In this document: positions 56,768 to 64,000 of the stretch, piece by piece | Layout: the number at the start of each line of letters is the position of its first letter | Numbering within the stretch: the stretch's first letter is position 1 | Assembly: GCA_048013815.1 (NCBI GenBank) | Contig: CM106585.1 | Coordinates: 12,152,001-12,216,000 of the forward strand | From: Setoptus koraiensis | Lineage: Eukaryota; Arthropoda | Length of the DNA: 64,000 nt | Direction: 5' to 3' | Notes under the pieces: generated by a model | Told to the model about the DNA's origin: nothing | Seen by the model: only the letters and a program-made list of their open reading frames with translations | Databases searched by the model: none | Position numbers and translations under genes: made by a program

Positions 56768-59020
56768 TCAATGCGACTGGGCAATCTCCGAGAAAACTCT
56801 CAACACATCGTCTACTTTGAATGTCAAGGTAAGATTTGCATGTGGGTAGCATCTATTTATCATGTCCTGTATATTCTTGTGTTGAGAAAGGAATTCTTCT
56901 TGCATCGAGCGCCATATCACCTGAATCAGATTAGTCTCGGGCTCACAAGCGTGTTTTTCGACCTTCTTGAACATTTCTTCCAGGCCCTTCTTCACTTCCT
57001 TCAATGTGACCGAATTTATCACCTTGCGTAGTTCCTGCTTGCTGAATGCCAACTGGTAACCAATCTCGTCCTCTTTGACACCTTGGGCCACTTTGGCTTG
57101 AACTCCCTCGAAGAATATGTTCAGTCGTTCGAGTGGCCTTCCAAAATATCGAGCCACATAGTCGTTTAATGCTGCCTTGTATCGCAAGTTTGCCTCTTTG
57201 CGCTGAGTCTCAAGACACTGAACTTTCAAAGATCTTAGAGCATTATCTAAATAGTTGTAGTTCTCCAATTTCACCATCTCCTGAGGTGTCTTATGGTGCT
57301 CAATATTTTCAATTGTGGCAAAAAGTTCTGGCACTAATATCAGATACCATCTATCGATTTCTGTTCTCCTTGATTGAGTGTTCTTGAAAGCAGACTCCAC
57401 TTGCAAGGCGAAACGCTCGAATCGTTTAACGACGTTCAGCACTCCACATTTGGGTCTTTTGGGGGCTTTAGCCTCCTTGATTGTCATAAGTTGATTGTTC
57501 ATGAATCGATCAAAATTTCTTTTCACATGTATCAATATGTTCCCATAGGTCTTGGCAAGAAATGACCCAGTATCCTGAGCTGATAACACATGTTGAGACA
57601 ATCTAACAAGGAGATACATTGAATATAAACCGTCCAGGCTATCGTAATGTCTCGCAAACTCTGTGAATTCCGACTCGAGAAGTGTGAATAGATCGTCCAT
57701 CAAAGACCTCAGTGTAATGGTGGAAGGATTATTTAGGTTACTTCCGTATGATTTGGAGTTCCTTTGTGAAGATGATGACTGAAGTAGGTTGGAAATTTGA
57801 CTATTCTGACTGAGACTTGACGGAGATGGGCTGTTTATATTAAAAGACTGATGAGAAGCGGACTCGGCGGGTGCATTTGTCGACAGAGAAAAAAATTGGG
57901 TGCAAAATCTCTGTTCTGATAGACATACAGGATCTATTGCGGTAAGAATTTTCTCCACGCAAGAGTCGAATTCCTCCCATTCTGAATAACTGACCTCGGA
58001 ACTTTTACCGGATGAAGAGTCGGGTAAGTCTGCAACAGATCCACTCATGGAACTGTTTCGAGTACTATCAGACTGGGCGATAAGATTAGACTGCCTTTTC
58101 TTTGGATCGGACCCTTGCTGGTTATTTGCTGTGGCTTGTTTCGAGGATGCAATTTTGTCTTTGGCGCATTCGAAGAACGTCTTGAATTCCTTATCATATA
58201 GACCTTTGAAATTAGCAGAGTAGAACTTGACCAAGTATTCGTATGATTTGGATTCATTTTGGCGCATCCAATCCAATATGGGGTACAGGTAGAGCAAAGA
58301 GTTGTGAATAACGTCATGACCAGGGAGAGTAATAGATTCCCCGTAGATAACGTTGACTAAACTTTCTGAGTATTCACTAAGTAGATGTTGAATGGTGAGA
58401 GTGAGATGATCCGTAAATCTTTGTATAAATCGAGTTTTGACGTTATTTAGATGCTCAATCTGTTGTTGAACAGCTGTCATATAACTGAATGCTGGATGAA
58501 TATCCGCATTGATGGTGTCCTGCAAACGTTTCGCGGCAGAATCAATCAACGGTATACACTTTTCGTCGTTGAAATTAGCTTCGAGCAAGAATATAGATTC
58601 ATTTTCTGGATATGATATTTGATATATTAGTGATTCTAGAGAGTCGCAGATGTCAACTTGATTTTTGTTTCTGATTTGAACTACGTGCTCCTTTTGCTCT
58701 ACTTGCAGCACTACGTCTTTGACGTTTCTCAGTTCTAATTCATACTTTTCAATTTTATTCTCTAATTTTTCTATCTCGTTAATTGTGGTTTCAATAGTGT
58801 CCGCTAAACTCTTTATCCGATCGCCTGCCAATAGAAGCGTATTGATATTGAGAGTGTCCAAAGCTTTCAGAGATTCGACTAGATTATTTATTCCTGCCTC
58901 TGTAGCTAAGATGGTCTCAAAATTGAACTTTCCCTCGATATTGAGATATTTTGCAAAGTTGTTGCTGTTTATTTTTGATTCGCACTCTTGAATGAGTTCC
59001 TCGATTTGGGTCTCCTTCAT
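56768..59020 (-). CDS. EXOC1: Exocyst complex component 1 (SEC3), N-terminally short
   Basis: A single-exon frame of 750 residues. The coiled N-terminal part (1-150) corresponds to human residue ~170 onward. The CorEx and helical-bundle region runs to the end, with LYSMYLLVRLSQHVL, YGNILIHVKRNFDRFM, PLERLNIFFEGVQAKVAQGV and YQLAFSKQELRKVI; the last residues, SEIAQSH, match human EXOC1. The exocyst tethers secretory vesicles to the plasma membrane; SEC3 marks the site by binding PIP2 and Rho GTPases through an N-terminal PH domain. That domain is missing here. TACTTAACAG lies 9 nt before the ATG and the frame stays open between them, so an upstream exon is possible. Its divergent neighbour mL37 starts 436 bp away. 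Confidence 0.93.
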   Translation of the reverse strand: MKETQIEELIQECESKINSNNFAKYLNIEGKFNFETILATEAGINNLVESLKALDTLNINTLLLAGDRIKSLADTIETTINEIEKLENKIEKYELELRNVKDVVLQVEQKEHVVQIRNKNQVDICDSLESLIYQISYPENESIFLLEANFNDEKCIPLIDSAAKRLQDTINADIHPAFSYMTAVQQQIEHLNNVKTRFIQRFTDHLTLTIQHLLSEYSESLVNVIYGESITLPGHDVIHNSLLYLYPILDWMRQNESKSYEYLVKFYSANFKGLYDKEFKTFFECAKDKIASSKQATANNQQGSDPKKRQSNLIAQSDSTRNSSMSGSVADLPDSSSGKSSEVSYSEWEEFDSCVEKILTAIDPVCLSEQRFCTQFFSLSTNAPAESASHQSFNINSPSPSSLSQNSQISNLLQSSSSQRNSKSYGSNLNNPSTITLRSLMDDLFTLLESEFTEFARHYDSLDGLYSMYLLVRLSQHVLSAQDTGSFLAKTYGNILIHVKRNFDRFMNNQLMTIKEAKAPKRPKCGVLNVVKRFERFALQVESAFKNTQSRRTEIDRWYLILVPELFATIENIEHHKTPQEMVKLENYNYLDNALRSLKVQCLETQRKEANLRYKAALNDYVARYFGRPLERLNIFFEGVQAKVAQGVKEDEIGYQLAFSKQELRKVINSVTLKEVKKGLEEMFKKVEKHACEPETNLIQVIWRSMQEEFLSQHKNIQDMINRCYPHANLTLTFKVDDVLRVFSEIAQSH

Positions 59021-59456
59021 TTTGTCGACCTGTTAAGTAGTTGTTATTTGGAAAAACACGTCAGATGATTTCGTAGTGCGGTGTTAACTCTAATGGATAT
59101 CCCAATTGTTTATTTTTCTAATTAAATTATTACTTTTTTCTGACAGAATAACTGGAACGAGGGTCACTTCTACCGTCAATCTACCAATAAGTGCGAGTAA
59201 AAGTAAAAGGGTGGAAAGATTTTTGTTGTTTGCGTTGATCAGCTGGAGCTGTTGCACATGTCGTTTCTGCGAAATGATCGAGCCACCATGTGATCAAGCC
59301 ATGCATACGCATGCAGCATTTGCAAACCAGCAAAAGAATTAATACGATTGTGTCCTCGTATCGCATTCTTCGCCCGCTACGCGTTATAATTTGGAGCAGT
59401 GAGATCTATATTTATTTGTATCACAAGATTATCAAGCGAGACCAACACAATCTACA
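59021..59456. promoter_or_regulatory. Divergent promoter region of EXOC1 and mL37
   Basis: 436 bp separate the two start codons, so both promoters probably lie here. No named motif was recognised, and no PH-domain exon for EXOC1. Confidence 0.45.
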
Positions 59457-60779
59457 ATGAAATTGACAGTAGCTTTGTGCAGTCCGCCAAAGTTTCACTT
59501 CTGGAAAGATTTTGGCGCTGGCTTAAGGAGGAGGAGATACCCATTTCACAAATATTGGAATAATCAGTGGAAGAAATCGATTCTCAATGCGAAGATCAGA
59601 GATGAAAGGCTACGGCCAGATCAGCTACCAGAAAATGCTAAAATTGTCAGAGCTGAGGATCTTGTAAATATAGAATTACCAGAAGTATCCAATGCGGGAA
59701 TCTACAATCACCCTTGGCCCTACAGTATTGAAGAGGATATGACTGAGAAAAGGCCCAAAGTGTATGCTTACAATTATACTACAAGATTCTACAGGCCAGA
59801 ACAGGATGCTTTGTCTCTGACAAATACACTGATGGAACAATCTCTGAACGTTCCCTGCAATCCCCAATTGGATCTACTGGCTCATGAGCTAGAGACTGTG
59901 AATAAACGGTATATGTGGGCAATAAAAGAAGACACATCGTTGTTCAGACTGCCAAGATCAAGAGAATTCCCTCGTATTGATCAAAGGCCTATGGCGAAGT
60001 TCGGCATACCTAATCATAGGGCCGAGTTGAATGTTCTATCAACTTTAGACGATTTTGTTGGAACACTGGTTGCTCAACGATGTCACAAAATTGACGCAGA
60101 TCTCGACAACTTGATAAGCCGCAGGAACATCTCCTATCCTAATTGTGTTGTTCCTTTAGAACGCGATGGTAGTAGTATAAGTTTGTGTTTGAGCAATGAT
60201 CTTGTTTCGTTGTCCAACTCACCATTACCAATCATGAATCGAACACCAGAAGTCACTTTAGAGAGGCCCTTAGTTTCAATCCATCCTAGATCATGGAGGA
60301 GTGTATTGGACGAAACCAGCCAATATTATGATAATTATGCTTTTCGTTTACCCGTTGACAGTCACATCCACACTCTGATGCTCACGACCAGGAGATTGAG
60401 AAATTTGCAAGAATTTGAGAGTTTTGCTCAGTCACTCATGCACGCTTATGGAATGACAACACAAATGGCTAGGTTATACGCGAACGCTGGTCCATTTTCC
60501 AGAGGAAGTGTGCGCAGACAATTGTCTAGCGAAATCAACAATTTAGACCAGTTGGAGAAGCCAATTTGTTTGCAAACAATTGTGTACGATGTGAAAACGG
60601 AGTCATTTCATTTTACAAGATTTCAATTGAATTCTATCAAATTAGAGTCCAACATCAAAAACCAGGCTTGGTACTCTGGACCCATAACGAATTTCGAGGA
60701 GGTTATAAAGTTTTGGGTTGATTTTCACGCCTACGGTTTGGCTAGATCCCAATCTGTCGGTATGTCAGTGTCTCAATGA
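59457..60779 (+). CDS. MRPL37: Mitochondrial large-subunit ribosomal protein mL37
   Basis: 440 residues in one exon; human mL37 has 423. The N-terminus is basic and could be an import signal. The best match is near the C-terminus: ESFAQSLMHAYGMTTQMARL, then LEKPICLQTIVYDVKTESFH, FQLNSIKLESNIKNQAWYSG. These parallel the mL37 sequence around VFQFLVFQLNTTDLD and VKNLAWVDS in human. The sister protein mL65/MRPS30 belongs to the same family but fits less well. mL37 is a structural protein of the mitochondrial large ribosomal subunit. AATAAA follows at 60787-60792. Confidence 0.85.
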   Translation: MKLTVALCSPPKFHFWKDFGAGLRRRRYPFHKYWNNQWKKSILNAKIRDERLRPDQLPENAKIVRAEDLVNIELPEVSNAGIYNHPWPYSIEEDMTEKRPKVYAYNYTTRFYRPEQDALSLTNTLMEQSLNVPCNPQLDLLAHELETVNKRYMWAIKEDTSLFRLPRSREFPRIDQRPMAKFGIPNHRAELNVLSTLDDFVGTLVAQRCHKIDADLDNLISRRNISYPNCVVPLERDGSSISLCLSNDLVSLSNSPLPIMNRTPEVTLERPLVSIHPRSWRSVLDETSQYYDNYAFRLPVDSHIHTLMLTTRRLRNLQEFESFAQSLMHAYGMTTQMARLYANAGPFSRGSVRRQLSSEINNLDQLEKPICLQTIVYDVKTESFHFTRFQLNSIKLESNIKNQAWYSGPITNFEEVIKFWVDFHAYGLARSQSVGMSVSQ

Positions 60780-62288
60780 TTAGTTGAATAAAAACAACTA
60801 TGTTGCAACTATGTAACAACCATGTAACAACAATGCATCAACATTGGCCATCCCATATCGAGTGTTTGATTTGACTACAAGACCTTGATACATATCCTAT
60901 AAAAGAATGCAAGTGATCCAAGCGACAGTATGCTGGTGGTGATATCAAGACTTGTAGCACATTTGTTGTTAAAGTTGTTGTATGTGTGTTTGTATGTGAG
61001 CTTCAGGGCAAGACAGACACGCACCTTATAAAATGCCTGCAGTTTCAGGTCGCTTACCGCACTGTAACTGTTCGCTGTTGTTGCTTGATTGACAAACTGG
61101 CTCGCTGGTAGTAGTAGTAGTAGTGGTGGTGGTGGTGGTGGTGGTGAGTTACCATGGCAGTACCATGATAGTGAAGTCAGCTAGCTTACTGGCTCTAGTG
61201 GCCAAATGTTGAATGGAATAGTAAGACAACAACAACAACAACACCAACACCAACAACGAAAGAAGCGGCGACGACAACTCAGCTTCTGGGTGTAACAACT
61301 CTTGTGTCTGGCTGCGAGCTGCGCCGTTCTGTGCCGAGACATACTTTGCTTTTTGAAATTAGGAAGCTAGGCAAAAGCGAGAGAGTCGTCAATGGTGGCG
61401 ACTAGTAGTGCGGGCTTGCGCACCGGCAAAGGCAGGTTCTTTGGCATGCTAGAAAGCGGTTGGGCATACCCACATGCCATGGATACTGCCTATACTGTGT
61501 GTAGAGTATAGGCGAATGTGATTGCGGTATTGCAGGATTGTCGGATATTTATCCGGTTGGCGGCCGTATTGGAATGTGAGTGTGTGTGTGTGTGTGTGTG
61601 CGTTGAGAAAGGTTGGGGGTGGGGGTGGCATGCCTAGCTGGGCAGACTGGCTGCTGGTGCCGGTGGTGACCGTATGGTGTGCATATCAAAGATGATAGCG
61701 AGCGCAAGATGTTCATCGGGCACAGAAAAGCAGCGTTATATTGGCGGCAGCGGCAGCAGCAGCAGTATGTCTGACAGGAGGAGGGGTGGCGGCATTAGCG
61801 GTAGCTAAATGAGTCGTAGGATTAAGTGACGAAGGGTTCTAGCTGCGCATTGGTGTCCCTGAGCGAGGGCAAAAAGACACTGCTGTGCTGAGGGCACAGC
61901 GTCATCTGGATGAAGTGTTGTTGTTGTTGTTGTTATTTGTACCTGTACCTTTGGCTTATACAACTAGAGTACACAAACGACAACAACAACGGCAACAACA
62001 ACAGCAACGGCAACAACAACAACAAGAGGTAGGTTTACGCAGATAGACTGTATTCAATGCAGGGAGAGGGAGAGAGAGAGAGCGAGCGAGCGACAGAGAA
62101 AGAGAGAAGGGAAAGGGAGAAAGAGAGAAGGGGAAAGGAGCAATACGCTGCTTGGATGTGATTGGCAGCGCATGCAACATTTACTGCGCGATATCAACAT
62201 TTTGACTGAATGAATGCCTTCGACTTTGCCTGATGTCCGTTTAAGTTTGCCTGTGTGTGCATGTGTGTGTGTGTGTGTGTGTGTGTGA

Positions 62289-62353
<65 letters not shown>

Positions 62354-63015
62354 GCTAGCATATAGTGCACACAAGTGAGTGAGTGTGTGTGTGTGTGTGT
62401 GTATATTAAATGAAGATAATGCAATAATTATTATGATGATAAAAAAAAATTGATTCGTGTCCTCGATTTGTTCCTTCATTATTAGTTCGTTACGTTCTAT
62501 ATCTATAGATCCACAACAAAACACACACAAATAGACAAACGGACACACATTTATTGAAAGCACACACACACACACAGACAAACATTTATTGTATACACAT
62601 TTAGTGGTGTAGATTCGTAGTAGTAGTAGTGGTAGTAGAGTATTTATTGTACAACCTTACATACATTAATAATATACATATACATTGAGAGTTAGACAGA
62701 CGGGCAGCCAGCCAGCCAACAGGCGGACAGACTCACCGAGCAAGCAATTGGATGAAAGGAAGGAACCTACTACCTAAACGATACCAAATACAGACCAATC
62801 AATTGTTCGATACACACCAATATTCACGCAAAACGTCGCCGCCATCGTCGCATTCGACGCTGTCGAATTGGACCCATCCCCCACTTACGAGCCCAATAGA
62901 ACGGAACCCAACCGAAACCACAAATCACTCAATTGAACCCATAGGACTGAACCCAATTAAAATATAAATTCATATATATACATCATTGTTACTATTAAGG
63001 TATTTTTATGCTACT
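60780..63015. other. Gap between mL37 and ELL
   Basis: About 2.2 kb with no recognised gene. It holds a GTA/GTG patch (61,108-61,144), TTG/CAA patches (61,917-62,025), a GA-rich stretch (62,062-62,140) and a long TG array (62262-62352). It probably contains the ELL promoter and 5' UTR. Confidence 0.5.
62262..62352. repeat. (TG)n microsatellite with interruptions
   Basis: About 90 bp of TG units, broken by GA and GCGA, with a second short TG run at 62,383-62,402. Confidence 0.95.
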
Positions 63016-64000
63016 ATGTTGTCAGCAGCTACCTCTCCTTTGACGCCATCGCCACGCTCATCTACATTAATTAAAAATTACGATGAAAACAAGACTTACA
63101 TATTGGTCAGATTGAGCGAATCATTCTCAAACACTATTCAGGAATATCATCAACACAACAACAATAATCATAGTAATAATAATAATAATTTAAGGAACCA
63201 CCATCATCATCATAACAATCACAATAATATTAGCAACAACAATCATAGTCACAACAACAACAACCATCATCATAATAATAATAACAATCATCACTCATCC
63301 TCTTCCTCCTCGTCCTCATCATCGTCATCCTCATCATCAAGCTCCTCTCTTACAACATCAAAACAATTAACTAATAATAACAACACAACTAACACATCAT
63401 CGCCAACTATTCAATTTAATGGATCCAAAGGGTCAATTATATTCCCCAATGGCAAAAGTTACGAGTTTAGTCTCGATTCTGATGGAACACTGGATATTGA
63501 ATGCATTAAACAAACACATAACTCGTGGGAGACTATAGGAAAGATGGCCTGCTGTTTGCAGGTCAAAGGAAAAGATGATGTCTATAATATAACTAGACAA
63601 AAGATGGCCGTTGCTGAAAAGGAGAGACGAAAATATTGTACTAAGTTCATTGGTGATAATGAGAGTCCTGATGGTGGTAGTAGGGCTGTTAAACGTGCAA
63701 AAATTGACACTTCTAGCAATGCAACAACAGCCCCTGCCCTAACACCAACAAACAATCATATTAATATGATAACTACGGCTACCGCTACTACTAATAATAA
63801 TAACAACAACAACAACAACAACAACAACAATCATACTAGTAGTAAGAAAAAGATCACCCATCATGCCAACAATTCAAGCAACACAGCCAGCATCAATAAC
63901 CATCATAATCACCACCACAGCCACCAACATAACAACAGCAATCACAACCATCACAATCATCATGCCATTAGCAACAACAACAATCAAAATCATAATAATA
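63016..64000 (+). CDS. ELL: RNA polymerase II elongation factor ELL, 5' part (runs off the right edge)
   Basis: The frame opens at the ATG at 63016 and has no stop before the window ends (328 codons). It begins MLSAATSPLTPSPRSST; then YILVRLSESFSNTIQEY aligns with the first strand of the ELL N-terminal domain. An ~85-residue insertion of Asn, His and Ser follows. The domain then resumes: PTIQFNGSKGSIIFPNGKSY, IECIKQ, MACCLQVKGKDDVYNITRQK and MAVAEKERR. ELL stimulates elongation and sits in super and little elongation complexes. After this domain comes a second Asn/His-rich stretch to the edge. The occludin-like C-terminal domain would be further right. The identity rests on the N-terminal domain. 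Confidence 0.88.
   Translation, partial: MLSAATSPLTPSPRSSTLIKNYDENKTYILVRLSESFSNTIQEYHQHNNNNHSNNNNNLRNHHHHHNNHNNISNNNHSHNNNNHHHNNNNNHHSSSSSSSSSSSSSSSSSSLTTSKQLTNNNNTTNTSSPTIQFNGSKGSIIFPNGKSYEFSLDSDGTLDIECIKQTHNSWETIGKMACCLQVKGKDDVYNITRQKMAVAEKERRKYCTKFIGDNESPDGGSRAVKRAKIDTSSNATTAPALTPTNNHINMITTATATTNNNNNNNNNNNNNHTSSKKKITHHANNSSNTASINNHHNHHHSHQHNNSNHNHHNHHAISNNNNQNHNN

Noticed and set aside
62054-62581. 175-codon minus-strand frame rich in Thr-His
   Set aside because: Direct translation of the TG microsatellite.

Overview
The window is nuclear DNA of an animal. Spliceosomal GT-AG introns, synaptotagmin-1, complexin, Gq alpha, WTAP and LSD1 all point that way. The synaptotagmin C2B domain carries the motif [12 protein letters not shown], which as I recall matches the fly protein, so an arthropod or close relative is most likely. 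Intron-poor genes, very short 3' ends and abundant Asn/Gln/His runs would suit a mite, but this is a guess.

Layout: 1-7.6 kb holds an RNF8-like RING protein cut by the left edge, ribophorin I, and WDR6 divergent from ribophorin I. 7.6-24 kb is sparse and rich in simple repeats. It carries intron-containing genes: a MOSPD2-like CRAL-TRIO protein, complexin (four small exons) and synaptotagmin-1. 24-30.4 kb is dense: small Maf, an ARID4 homologue without its ARID domain, signal peptidase SEC11 and Gq alpha. 30.4-38.6 kb has no gene I can support and is full of CA, TA and CT arrays. 38.6-49.1 kb holds WTAP, ATG5, KDM1A (LSD1) and an ABCG transporter. 49.1-54.7 kb is mostly empty, with a few coding-like islands. 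54.7-60.8 kb is dense again: RPLP1, TFIIE alpha, exocyst EXOC1/SEC3 and mitochondrial ribosomal protein mL37. The 5' end of ELL runs off the right edge.

Two patterns stand out. Housekeeping genes are single-exon and packed as divergent or convergent pairs, with as little as 38 bp between facing stop codons. The membrane-traffic and neuronal genes keep introns and sit in repeat-rich DNA. The two regulators of SNARE-driven release, complexin and synaptotagmin-1, lie on the same strand with under 5 kb between them. Several conserved proteins lack a domain normal for their family: ARID4-like without ARID, EXOC1 without its N-terminal PH region, the MOSPD2-like protein without MSP, ribophorin I without its long cytosolic tail, and the RNF8-like protein without FHA. 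No retrovirus-like element, DNA transposon, tRNA, rRNA or CRISPR array was recognised.
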